A stretch of 64,000 nucleotides of DNA. Source: Paralithodes platypus (taxonomy: Eukaryota > Arthropoda > Malacostraca > Decapoda > Lithodidae). The stretch is taken from positions 40,024,132 to 40,088,131 of the forward strand of contig CM064572.1 of assembly GCA_032716605.1 (NCBI GenBank). The letters run 5' to 3'. A model generated the notes under the pieces. The model was not told where the DNA came from and did not search any database. It saw only the letters and a list, made by a program, of their open reading frames with translations. This document shows positions 1 to 9,861 of the stretch, one piece after another. Every line of letters starts with the position of its first letter. Positions within the stretch are counted from its first letter, which is position 1. The translations under genes were made by a program, and so were the position numbers.

Positions 1-105
1 TAATGGATATAAATTTAGTTCCTTGAGACGTTCCTCGTATGGTTTGTTCCGAAGACAGGGTATCATCTTGGTTACTCTACGGAGGCGAGGCAGCTTTTTA
101 AAACC
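1..105 (-). pseudogene. CR1-type LINE ORF2 C-terminal fragment, antisense
   Basis: Read on the minus strand this encodes the post-RT region of a CR1-type ORF2 (RRVTKMIP and KPYEER are visible), closely matching residues encoded around 7120-7190 of CR1-A. It is truncated at the window start and duplicated at 2131-2235. It is a relic inside the segmental duplication, with no promoter or catalytic domain. Confidence 0.75.
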
Positions 106-359
106 AGGTAGCTTTCTGGACCAGCAGTAAGAATACAGTGCAAGACAAACAGACCAATCCTACAAACGACCAAACAAACATTCCCGGGACAATTTGCGAA
201 GACGACCGCGGAGAAGATCTTTACGGGTAATTTGTCTACACACAAAACTGGAGAGAGAATAAACAAATAAATAAATATAATATATGCATAAATAAATAAA
301 TGGCATGATTAACAAAAATAGATTCCGCACCTTTCGACACAAGGCCAAAGAAAACAGAC

Positions 360-680
360 CTCCTCCTCCTCTGCAGAACAAACAGAGTGACAATTTTGGG
401 AGGAGGGTCATTGGGAGGGTCTTATAGTGTGACCGTCCACCTCCTCCTCCACCACTATGTCGATCGCCACCATCATCACTATCACTACCACCATCTCCTT
501 CACCTCTACCACTACCTGCCCTCTCAACCACCACTACCACCACTAAACTTCTCACCTTCACCCATCACCACCAACTCCATCACCTGTACCACCAACTCTT
601 CCACCACCACCACCACCAAGACCTTCCCATCTCCCATATTGACCACCACCACCACCACCAGCTTGTTACCGCTAACGAGG
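360..680 (+). repeat. CTC/ACC trinucleotide-rich tract
   Basis: Low-complexity runs of CTC, ACC and CAC triplets, with pure (CCA)n stretches at about 600-618 and 640-660. The apparent proline/threonine/histidine open frames across it are composition artefacts. The equivalent tract in unit 2 (2490-2763, resuming at 7734) is the CR1-A integration site. Confidence 0.8.
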
Positions 681-1167
681 CAGTTACGGTTGTCGCTCGT
701 TCTCTCACTCTTTCTTGTGATGATGCCTGGGTGACGGAGAGACTACTACTGGGAGAGAGAGAGAGAGAGACCTTCGTTAATCGATCGCTTGGAAGAAATC
801 AACACCTCCGTAATTATATATATATATGTATATATATATATCTCCCCTTATATTGACCAGCCAAATAACGCATAGATACAGCATATACTGTCTGCATTAC
901 ACATTCAAGTCAACAAGGTGAATAATGCCTATACCAAGCCAGTGGTCCGAGTTAATCCGTTTGGGCTATGGTCAATGTGTTTACATTACTTTGAGCACCG
1001 ATACAATAATAGTCAGTTTGGAACCTAAACATTGATTGGCAAGGAGAGATTAGAAGGGATTGGTGTGTAGAAAACGATTAGGGGAGGTTTAAGATGTTTC
1101 AGAATGATTAAGAGGGGTGTGAAGACTTACTGGTCTCTCCATACCACTGGCGGAGGAGAAAGGGTTC

Positions 1168-1440
1168 ATGAGAGCATGTTTTAAACTACACCCACCACCA
1201 CGCCAGCTCATGCCCACCTGGTCGCTAGACAAAGCGTTATCATTACTTCAGTTGCGCAAGTTTAACCATGCGCCGGATTTTGAGTCAGTATTGAAAAAAG
1301 CTGTGTTCCTTATGGCCTTTGCGACAGGTAACAGAGTGTCAGAGCTGGTGGCGATGAGCAACGAGCCAAATTGTCTCAGGTTTGGGAGACTGCACGAACA
1401 TGTGCAGATCGCGCCGTCTCCCACATTTATTGCCAAAAAC
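1168..1440 (+). pseudogene. Tyrosine recombinase fragment (DIRS/Ngaro-type retroelement relic)
   Basis: The frame shows the core N-terminal catalytic region typical of retrotransposon tyrosine recombinases: a WSLDKALSLL helix, then an AFATGNRVSEL stretch whose Arg sits where the first catalytic Arg of the R-H-R-Y set lies. The frame ends at 1446 before any H-x-x-R or Tyr motif, so only the first half of the catalytic domain remains. It starts just after the end of the segmental duplication and runs straight into the left arm of a 400-bp inverted-repeat element. Family assignment (DIRS versus Ngaro versus Crypton) cannot be settled from this piece. Confidence 0.6.
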
Positions 1441-1840
1441 ATTTAGTAGGGCCCCGTAATCATTGACGATGTTAGTGCCCTCCCTGCCATCCTCTTCCCA
1501 TTCGCTGGATTTTTTAGTTGAATCTTGATATGTCAGTGAAGGAAGTTTGGACGCTAGAGGGCCAGCGTCAGGAATCCACTCGCAAGAAATCCACGCATTG
1601 GGAAGCTTGAGTAGGCCTATAGCACTTATTAAGTAAATTTTTATTTTTTATTTTTTACGAAGTTTTTACGTAGCGACTACCCAATCATAAAGACGATTCC
1701 ATAAAAGAATACGCATTGCACTTATGAAGTTGTACTCCCTGTCCTCCCGCGCGGTAGATTCAAACCTGGCGACGCGGCGTTTGAAGGGAGACTATTATAC
1801 TAATAGGCATATTGTCAATGATTACGGGGCCCTACTAAAT
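1441..1840. mobile_element. 400-bp element with 30-bp inverted repeats
   Basis: Arms at 1441-1470 and 1811-1840 are inverted copies matching at 29 of 30 bases (core TAGGGCCCCGTAATCATTGA). The 340-bp interior has no credible coding frame. No clear target duplication flanks the arms. It abuts the tyrosine-recombinase fragment, so it may be the inverted-repeat end of a DIRS-like element or an unrelated MITE. Confidence 0.6.
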
Positions 1841-1912
1841 ATTAGGTTTTCTTTACTTCCCTCCGGGAATCAAACCTATATTTTGGTCGATTATTTCATA
1901 TATTCATCGTTT

Positions 1913-1984
1913 TAGTTTCCTCCCTAGACCTCCATCAAACTAAAAGCATCCATTAAATCCCCCTTCTATATTAATTTGTAATGT
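1913..1984 (-). repeat. Fragment of dispersed TTAA MITE family A
   Basis: The TTTCCTCCCTAGACCTCCAT motif and following sequence match the terminal part of the family-A MITEs seen complete at 13970-14329. Only about 70 bp survives, between the inverted-repeat element and an antisense LINE fragment. Confidence 0.6.
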
Positions 1985-2232
1985 TGAATGATTTACCAAT
2001 GATTTTGCAGCCATTTCCCCTCCGTGTAGTTTGATCGGTCAATTGTAAAGTATTTATTACAGTTCATGTTGTCAATGCCTTTAATGATCTTGGAAACTTG
2101 AATAAGGTCACCTCTCAATCTGCGCTTGATTAATGGGTATAAATTTAGTTCCTTGAGACGTTCCTCGTATGGTTTGTTCCGAAGACAGGGTATCATCTTG
2201 GTTACTCTACGGAGGCGAGGCAGCTTTTTAAA
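1985..2232 (-). pseudogene. CR1-type LINE ORF2 C-terminal fragment, antisense
   Basis: The minus-strand frame encodes RRVTKMIP, KPYEER, RRLRGDLIQV and FTIDRSNYT motifs that align with the post-RT region of CR1-A (about 7120-7330), but with several substitutions. Both ends are truncated. Its upstream half (2131-2232) is the unit 2 counterpart of bases 1-105, which shows that the LINE relic predates the segmental duplication. Confidence 0.8.
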
Positions 2233-2763
2233 ACCAGGTAGCTTTCTGGACCAGCAGTAAGAATACAATGCAAGACAAACAGACCAATCCTACAAACGAC
2301 CAAACAAACATTCCCGGGACAATTTGCGAAGACGACCGCGGCGAAGATCTTTACGGGTAATTTGTCTACACACAGAAACTGGAGAGAGAATAAACAAATA
2401 AATAAATATAATATATGCATAAATAAATAAATGGCATGATTAACAAAAATAGATTCCGCACCTTTCGACACAAGGCCAAAGAAAACAGAGCTCCTCCTCC
2501 TCTGCAGAACAAACAGAGTGACAATTTTGGGAGGAGGGTCATTGGGAGGGTCTTTTAGTGTGACCGTCCACCTCCTCCTCCACCACTATGTCGATCGCCA
2601 CCATCATCACTATCACCACCTCCATCTCTCCTTCACCTCTACCACTACCTGCCCTCTCAACCACCACTACCACCTCTCTCCTCCACCACCACTAAACTTC
2701 TCACCTTCACCCATCACCACCAACTCCATCACCCGCACCACCACCTTCACCACCAACTCCTCC
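2131..2763. repeat. Segmental tandem duplication, unit 2 (left part)
   Basis: Near-identical to 1-640, with a few percent substitutions and small indels at most. It stops in the CTC/ACC tract where CR1-A begins; the homologous sequence resumes at 7734. Unit 1 therefore preserves an uninterrupted version of the CR1-A target. Confidence 0.85.
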
Positions 2764-2766
2764 ACA

Positions 2767-3300
2767 TTTTTGTTTTCGGTTAGTCTAGGCTATCATCCCT
2801 GGTGGCCTATTTCTGCGTACTTCAATTTTTAAATTTTCAGTTAGGCTATCACCGCTGGTGGCCTATTTCTGCGTACCGGTATTTCATAATTTTTGTTTTC
2901 GGTTATTTTTGTTTTCGGTTAGTATAGGCTATCACCGCTGGTGGCCTATTTCTGCGTACCTGTACCGGTATTTCATAATTTTTGTTTTCGGTTATTTTTG
3001 TTTTCGGTTAGTCTAGGCTATCATCCCTGGTGGCCTATTTCTGCGTACTTCAATATTTAAATTTTAAGTTAGGCTATCATCGCTGGTGGCCTATTTCTGC
3101 GTACCGGTATTTCATAATTTTGGTTTTCGGTTAGGATAGGCTATAACCCCTGGTGGCCTATTTCTGTTTAAATAAACATTAAATTGTTTTCGGTTTGGCT
3201 ATCACTGCGTATTCAAATTTAATTTTGTTTTGTTTTAATTTTCGGTTAGGCTATCACCGCTGATAACCTATTTGTGTGTATTTCAAAATTGTTGTTTTCG
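2767..3300 (+). repeat. CR1-A 5' UTR monomer array
   Basis: Six close copies of a module containing GGTGGCCTATTTCTGCGTAC occur at about 2801, 2857, 2940, 3029, 3085 and 3151, plus a decayed copy near 3260. They are joined by TTTTTGTTTTCGGTTA linkers and spaced roughly 55-95 bp apart. Position and organisation resemble promoter monomers of some mammalian L1 elements; promoter activity is inference. The array is unrelated in sequence to the 5' array of CR1-B. Confidence 0.8.
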
Positions 3301-3428
3301 GTTAGGCCTATTTAAGTAAGTGAAGCGACCTGAAGGGAGTGAAGTGTTTTTAAAGTGAGTTTAGTGTTTTTAAAGTGAGTTAAGTGTTTTTAAGTGAGTG
3401 AAGTGATCTGAAGAAAGTGATCGTCACC

Positions 3429-4508
3429 ATGCCTCGTGCCTGTACGAACTGCGCCGGTAGGTTTGGAGCTTCCATGTTTACTCCTGCCGATCCACAAGTC
3501 TGCCGACTCTGCCAGCAACGAGAGGATTTGACAGCAAAATTGGATGAAGCCCACAACAAGATCAACGCCCTCACCAGGAAGCTGGAATCACTCCAAGAGT
3601 TTGTTACACTCAACGTTGGAGTATCACTAACTCCAATTGTTTCAACTCCAGCATCCACTACCGCCCCAACGTCATCTGCCAACAATCCAACACCTGCAGT
3701 AGACACTGCAGCAGATGCTTCTGACGAACCTGAGCCGACATCAAACCAGGACAGCCGCCCTGTTCACCTTAGTCTCTCCCCCACTCCTCGTGCAAGAAGC
3801 CTGCTAGCACGAACAGTACCAACCCCTCGCCCCCGTTCTAACCACTCCTCTCCCCGACCTGTACGTAGAGTCCCGCCACCACAGGTTTCCGGATTTACAC
3901 CAGTGAGGAACGGTGCACGGCCAACGCAGAAAAGGTCTCATCTACCAGTCACAATGTCAAACAGATTTGAGATATTGGTAGAGATGGAAGACGAACCAGA
4001 AGAGATCAGGCTCGTTGGGGATTCCATCCTACGAGGACAGGTCGAAGAGTTCTGCGACAGAGTCCCAAATCAACGAAAAAGATTTTGCATCCCAGGAGCT
4101 GGACTGGACGACATTGTGGAAGCCTTCGAAGATACCACAAAGGATGCAAATGAAAATACCCTTTTTGTCATCCATGCTGGTTCAAATGACGTCATGCGCA
4201 CCAGATCCGAAGAGTTGATGGAGAAATATCGCAAGATGATCCAGCACTACAAAAACAAGTCAAGGAATATCATCGTCTCAGGCATTCTCCCCAAGATCGA
4301 CGCACCTGACAAATTGTACGACAAGGCCTTCAGCACAAATAGCCGACTAAAATATTTGTGTCTGAGGGAAAAAGTTGAATTCATCAACCTCTGGGACAAC
4401 TTCTACAACCAGCCTACTCTGTTCCGCAAGGATGGCACTCATCTAAACCCTGTGAGTTCAGCACGCATGGGTCGTCTCCTACACGAAGCAGTCCGCAGCC
4501 ATGGATAA
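3429..4508 (+). CDS. CR1-A ORF1: zinc-motif plus SGNH esterase-like protein
   Basis: This 359-residue protein starts at the ATG at 3429, in a GTCACCATGC context; the same frame is open back to 3417 only through a GTG. An N-terminal Cys cluster (CTNCAGRF, then CRLCQQRE, about residues 4-40) is followed by a short heptad-like helix (about 40-70), a Pro/Ser/Thr-rich linker (about 75-180), and an SGNH-hydrolase-like domain (about 195-359). The domain has block I GDSILRGQ, block III GSNDV and a C-terminal DGTHLN with the expected Asp-x-x-His. Esterase domains in ORF1 are known in CR1 elements; their role in the retrotransposition particle is unclear, and nucleic-acid or membrane association has been suggested. 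The frame is intact. The homologous ORF1 of CR1-B keeps the architecture but has stops and a substituted His. Confidence 0.9.
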   Translation: MPRACTNCAGRFGASMFTPADPQVCRLCQQREDLTAKLDEAHNKINALTRKLESLQEFVTLNVGVSLTPIVSTPASTTAPTSSANNPTPAVDTAADASDEPEPTSNQDSRPVHLSLSPTPRARSLLARTVPTPRPRSNHSSPRPVRRVPPPQVSGFTPVRNGARPTQKRSHLPVTMSNRFEILVEMEDEPEEIRLVGDSILRGQVEEFCDRVPNQRKRFCIPGAGLDDIVEAFEDTTKDANENTLFVIHAGSNDVMRTRSEELMEKYRKMIQHYKNKSRNIIVSGILPKIDAPDKLYDKAFSTNSRLKYLCLREKVEFINLWDNFYNQPTLFRKDGTHLNPVSSARMGRLLHEAVRSHG

Positions 4509-4627
4509 AAAAACGCCATCCGAGAAGAAGCAGCAGTGACATAAATCATCCAACACCAAGAAAAAAACAGAGGCAACCGAGGACCACCAGCGATAAGGAC
4601 CGAAGACAGCGAGGACCGAGGACAGCC

Positions 4628-7507
4628 ATGAACATAAATGTAGATCCGACTAGAACCAAAAATATTATTAAAGAGTGTTCCGTGAGTTCTAAAATAAAAA
4701 ATTTAAAGGTTTTCTATGCAAACGCTCGTAGCATACGCAATAAATTTTCAGATTTAGAGGAGCTAGTGTTTACAGAAAATTATGATGTGATTGGCATAAC
4801 AGAATCTTGGCTCAATACAGAAGATAGAGACTTTTTAGCAGAGTATTCACTTCCCGGTTATGTAATGTTTGAGAAAAGCCGAATAAATCGAAATGGAGGT
4901 GGCGTTTTACTTTATATCAAAGAAAGTCTTAACCCTACCCTCTTGTCAAAACCTCAAATTGTGAATGTCGACGCATCTTTTGTGCTAATAAAGAATAATA
5001 AAGGTACAAAAATAATACTTGCATTAATATACAGACCTCCAGCTCAATCAGTGCAACCTGACCGAGAAATTTACGAACAAATTGCAGATGTAAGTAACTC
5101 ACAAGATACCGTAATTTTTGGCGACTTTAATTTACCTGTGACCAAGTGGGGTGATACTCTTACTTCACACTCCGGACATGACTTGTATACGAACTTGCAA
5201 GAGAGTTCGCTTTATCAATTTGTTCGAACGCCGACCCGTGGTAATAACGTTCTTGACATTGTACTTGCAACAAAAGAAGAATTAATAGAGAATTTGAATG
5301 TTGGTGATGAATTCAGTAACAGCGACCATCGTACGATAACTTTCACTTTAAAGTTTACTAGTAACGAACCAAATAGTAGCATCGAAAAAGTCCCTAATTT
5401 CAAGAAAGCAAACTTCCATAAACTTAGAGCTATGTTTAAAGAAACTGACTGGAGCTTTTTAATTCACAATAACGACATAAATACATCTTGGAAGTTATTC
5501 GAAGCCACTTACCTAAAAGCAGTGCAAGACTGCATACCATCGAAAATGCGGCGTCCAGGCCATAATAATAAGCCCAAATGGTGGAATAAAGATATTTCAA
5601 ACTGCCTGCTTGCTAAAAAATTTGCTAATGATAGATTAAAATCCTCACAAAATGACGAAGAACGGCTGAAATTTGTAGAGCTACGACGCAAAGCCAAAAA
5701 GTTAATTAAGCAAAGTAAAAAGACCTTAGAGTTACATATTGCGAATCAAAGTAAAACAAACCCGAAAGAATTCTATAGTTATATCAGAAAGAAAAAAGTA
5801 GTTACTTCAACTGTTGGACCATTAGTCGATGAAAATGGAGAATACACCAAAGACGAAGTACAAATGAGTAATGCCCTCAATACCTTCTTTGCATCAGTTT
5901 TTACAACAGAAGACCTCAGTGATATCTCTACACCATCGCCGATTCAGATTGATAATTCAGATGTTCTAAGCAATATCACCATTACAGAGAGAGAAGTATT
6001 GAATTGTTTAGATAAACTCAAGGTAAATAAAACGCCTGGACCTGATACAATCTCGCCTAGAGTTCTAAAGGAAACTAAGGATGAGCTCTCCAAACCACTG
6101 ACATTACTATTCAATAAATCCTTGCAGTCTGGAACTATGCCCGATCAGTGGAAGCTAGCCAACGTAACACCGATATTCAAAAAAGGCAGCAAATCCCTAC
6201 CCCGTAACTATCATCCAATTAGCTTAACCTCAGTTGTTTGTAAAATGCTAGAAACGGTCATACGAGACAGACTCGTAAATAACTTAGAGGAAAACAACAT
6301 ACTTAAAGATACTCAACACGGCTTTCGTAAAAAACGTTCCTGTTTAACAAACCTCTTAGACTTCTTCCACGATATCCTCAACCTCTACGATGAGAGTAAA
6401 GCTGTAGATTTTATATACCTTGATTTTCAAAAGGCCTTTGACAAAGTTCCCCACAAACGTTTACTGCTAAAACTAAAAGCGCATGGAATACAAGACGGTG
6501 TGTTGAAATGGATAGAAAATTGGCTCAGCGACAGAAAGCAAAGAGTAGTCATAAACGGTAGGGCATCTAAATGGATCAATGTAAGTAGCGGGGTACCCCA
6601 GGGATCGGTACTAGGACCAATTCTCTTTCTAATTTACATCAACGACATAGATGAGGGTCTCACCTGTACAATCTCAAAATTTGCTGACGATACAAAAATT
6701 GCAAATAGCGTACTCTCAAAAGAACAAGTTGACGATATGCAACACAATCTAGATAAATTGTCATGTTGAGCCCAAATTTGGCAAATGAGTTTCAATGCGG
6801 ATAAATGTAAATTACTACATATCGGATACCTAAATGAGAAAGCAAACTATTCGATGAATGGCACTCAGCTTAAGAATGTAAACAGAGAAACCGATCTGGG
6901 AGTAACAATATCGAGTAACCTAAAACCGAGTCAACAATGTTCAGAAGTTGTTAAGAAGGCAAACAAAATAATTGGCTTTATAGGCAGGTCATTTGAGCAT
7001 AAATCTAAAGAAGTTATCCTAACCCTTTACAATTCCTTAGTCCGCCCTCTTCTGGAATACTGCGTTCAATCCTGGTGCCCTTATTACCAAAAAGATATAA
7101 ACAAGCTAGAACGAGTTCAACGTAGAGTTACCAAAATGATACCTAGCCTAAAGAACAAACCATACGAAGAGCGTCTTAGAGAATTAAATCTATTTCCTTT
7201 AACCCAGCGCAGATTAAGAGGTGACTTAATTCAAGTGTTCAAAATCATCAAAGGCATCGACAATATGAACTGTAGTAAGTACTTCACTATCGACCAATCT
7301 AATTACACGTGGGGAAACGGTTGCAAAATTATTGGTAAATCTTTTAACTCACACGAATCTAAGAATTTCTTCTTCAATCGAGTTGTCAACTTGTGGAATG
7401 GGCTTCCCCGAAACGTTATAGACTGCATCACCGTTGATTTATTTAAACTCCGCCTAGACAAATATCTCGCATCAAACCCGCGACTGACTGCGTTTGTAAA
7501 TGCATAA
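4628..7507 (+). pseudogene. CR1-A ORF2: apurinic-type endonuclease and reverse transcriptase, one nonsense codon
   Basis: The frame is open for 960 codons apart from an in-frame TGA at 6767-6769; CR1-B reads TGG (Trp) there, so this is a single point lesion. The EEP endonuclease spans about residues 25-245, with NARSIRNK, TESW, GDFNLP and SDHRT motifs. A linker rich in basic residues (about 300-400) leads to the RT: TPGPD, then NYHPISLTS, motif A YLDFQKAFDKVPH, motif [11 protein letters not shown] and motif C KFADDTK (about residue 685). The region after the stop (6785-7507) is the thumb/C-terminal part, with RPLLEYCVQSWCPYY and FFFNRVVNLWNGLP. Target-primed reverse transcription is the known mechanism for the family. 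As written, the product would be a 713-residue protein cut just after motif C. Confidence 0.92.
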
Positions 7508-7733
7508 CTTTATTTTATCCCCCCCTCAGTTACTAACCCATCTGTCCCCTACTAACTTCCTAATTCTGCCACGAACATTAGTTCCAGGGCAGTAATTCCC
7601 TTTCGAATGTTCCCCTACCCACTCTAAACTTGGACCCTTGATCCTCAGTGTTTTGGAGGACAAGCAACCTAGAAGGGTCACTATATCTGTTGTTGCTTGA
7701 TTTCCTTTGTACTCCTTTGTACTTTGTACCTTC
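7508..7733 (+). other. CR1-A 3' UTR and terminal repeats
   Basis: About 225 bp follow the ORF2 stop, ending in two to three imperfect TCCTTTGTAC repeats where CR1 elements carry short tandem 3' ends recognised by their RT. The inverted copy at 30376-30600 carries the same UTR and the same terminal repeat (as GTACAAAGGA), which confirms the 3' boundary. Confidence 0.8.
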
Positions 7734-8065
7734 CCATCTCCCATATCGACCACCACCACCACCACCCGGTCATATATATCTCCCATTATATTGACCAGGC
7801 AAATAACGCATAGATACAGCTTATACTGTCTGCATTACACATTCAAGTCAACAGGGTGAATAATGCCTATACCAAGCCAGTGGTCCGAGTTAATCCGTTT
7901 GGGCTATGGTCAATGTGTTTACATTACTTTGAGCACCGATACAATAATAGTCAGTTTGGAACCTAAACATTGATTGGCAAGGAGAGATTAGAAGGGATTG
8001 GTGTGTAGAAAACTATTAGGGGAGGTTTAAGATGTTTCAGAATGATTAAGTGGGGTGTGAAGACT
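7734..8065. repeat. Segmental tandem duplication, unit 2 (right part)
   Basis: Resumes the duplication after CR1-A: 7734-7765 matches about 618-660 and 7770-8065 matches about 835-1125 almost base for base. Homology ends at GAAGACTT; beyond it the two units differ completely. Confidence 0.85.
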
Positions 8066-9169
8066 TGACAACAAATAGATCGTTTAATTAATGTAGGGGA
8101 AGATTAGATAGTTTGGAATTGGATAAATATTTAGGTGGGTTCTTGGATTGGGGAAAGATTAGATGTTTTTTGGCAATTGGAGGACCATTAGCTTGGTTTC
8201 GGGAACTGGGCGAATATTAGTCAAATTACAAGAAATTAAAGAAAGTTTGTGAAATAAGTAAACATTAGGATGGGTTTGATTGGGAGCTTGGACATTCATA
8301 AACGCAAACTAATCTTTCCTTATCACAATCCCAGTAAGCACCGCGAATTATGCTTATACCTCACTAGTAATCCGAGTAAATCCACTCGCTTTATGGCCAT
8401 TGTGTTTACATTCCTTTGAACACCGATACAATAATAGTGAGTTTGGAACCTAAACAGTGATTGACACGGAGATATTAGATGGGATTGGTGTGTGGAGAAA
8501 GATAAGGTGAGGTTTGAATTGTAGAGAAAAATTAGGTGACATTTGAGAGCTTGACATGAAATAGACCGTTTAATATGAACAGCGATACAATAATAGCAAG
8601 TTTGGCGATTTTAAGGGGAGATATTCTTTAATTTGTATATTTATCTATTAATTAATTATTTAATATACTTATTTGTCCTCCTTATTTATTACTTGCTTAT
8701 ATATTTTTTTTTCCTCCTTAGACCTCCATTAACCTTTAAATATTACTCCCCAAGCCCTCCTTTCCCCTGTGAAATGGGCCCATGAATCGCTGACATTCGG
8801 GATCACTAGTCGACATGCAGTTGTCTATTCGTGAATATTCTTTTATTATCTTTTATCAAGTGGCAATAGTCTTCATAATATGTCTGCGTATATGGTGCAG
8901 TAATATTGCTTTTGTGGTCAATATAACAATTTTTTTCAGATTTCAAGCTAAATCTGTCGCATAAGAAAAATTACTGCATAATTCTTCAACTGTCTTGATA
9001 GCGTATTGAATAAATGCGCTGAATTTCGGTGTGAGTATCCTAGGTTCGAGTCCTTGGAGTGCCACATGTTTCATTAATTGAGTTTAGAAGTAAAGTTGGT
9101 TGGTGAAAAAACATGAATTGTTTTGTTTACTGGGGAGTTTGGACAGAGACCTTTATTGAAGGATTGTGA
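8066..9169. other. Non-coding AT-rich stretch with decayed repeats
   Basis: No credible coding frame. About 8330-8570 is a diverged copy of the 7850-8050 sequence (shared GTGTTTACATT, CACCGATACAATAATAG and TTTGGAACCTAAACA), so the segment contains an older tandem repeat. A further relic of the same unit lies near 9420-9500. A family-A MITE scrap (TAGACCTCCATTAACCTTTA) lies at about 8705-8765. Confidence 0.6.
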
Positions 9170-9430
9170 CATGTGTTGACTCGGCCTTTAGACAAAGAGC
9201 TACACTATCACTATTACTCTATCACCATTACACTATCACTATCACTACAGCTTCTTGTCAACTCCGTAAACCATTCCTACACCAATCCAGTAAGGCTAGT
9301 CACACTATCACTATTACACTACCACTATCACTATTGCACTATTAGTTTTACACTATGACTTATTACACTATCACAATTACACTATAACTGTTACCCTATC
9401 ACTATTATTACTACAGCTTGTGGCCAACAC
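9170..9430. repeat. ACTATCACTATTAC-type minisatellite
   Basis: Irregular tandem copies of an ACTATCACTATT-like motif with one interruption around 9250-9300. It precedes CA-rich microsatellites. No coding potential. Confidence 0.7.
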
Positions 9431-9539
9431 CGTGAACCATGCCTATATCAACCCAGTAAGCCCGTTCTCCATTGTGTTGGTAGTCCTTTGAAGAGCGGTG
9501 CAGCCATAACAAATCACAACTACCCTAGACTCATATACA

Positions 9540-9861
9540 CACATACACTCTTACACTCACTCACACACATACATACATACACAGGCTTATATCACATCAC
9601 ATCTCGTCACACACACACACACACACACATATATACATAGACTTATATCACATCACATTACGTCATACACTCACACACACACATAGTCAACACACCATCA
9701 AATACTGTCCAAATATTACTGTATACACTGTGTTTTCCTTGTATTTGTGAAAGCAAACCACAGAACACTGGCTACAACACACACACAATTTCTCTCTCTC
9801 ATAGCCAGCACACCACGAAATACTTACGAAATACTGTATATCTCCCGTGTTTTCCTTGTAT
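9540..9861. repeat. CA-rich minisatellite, left part
   Basis: Units consist of a (CA)n run, an ATAGYCAGCACACCACGAAAT segment, and a TGTTTTCCTTGTAT end. Two to three units are present, the last broken at GTAT (9858-9861) by the solo LTR. The array resumes at 12151 with the same GTAT. Confidence 0.8.

Larger units (their letters stand above)
1..1125. repeat. Segmental tandem duplication, unit 1
   Basis: Bases 1 to about 640 recur at 2131 to about 2763 with only scattered substitutions, and about 835-1125 recur at 7770-8065. The two units are therefore one duplicated segment of at least 1.1 kb, later separated in unit 2 by the CR1-A insertion. Unit 1 begins at or before the window edge and contains an antisense LINE fragment, a purine/pyrimidine-biased CTC/ACC tract and a moderately AT-rich tail. 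About 175 bp at 660-835 has no counterpart in unit 2. Homology ends sharply near 1125. No host coding sequence is visible. Confidence 0.85.
2764..7733 (+). mobile_element. CR1-A: near-full-length CR1-type non-LTR retrotransposon
   Basis: The element comprises a 5' monomer array (2767-3300), ORF1 with an SGNH esterase-like domain (3429-4508), a 119-bp spacer, ORF2 with endonuclease and RT (4628-7507, one nonsense codon), and a 3' UTR ending in short TTTGTACTCC-like repeats at about 7705-7732. Boundaries come from comparison with unit 1 of the segmental duplication, where the flanks are uninterrupted. No obvious target duplication is seen, but the low-complexity target would hide a short one. 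A truncated antisense copy of the same 3' end, with the same terminal repeats, lies at 30376-30844. The single coding lesion suggests a fairly recent insertion. Confidence 0.9.

Noticed and set aside
9022..9066. GGTTCGAGTCC B-box-like sequence, possible tRNA gene
   Set aside because: The T-arm pairs imperfectly and no acceptor stem, D arm or A box is found 50-70 bp upstream. At best a worn SINE scrap.
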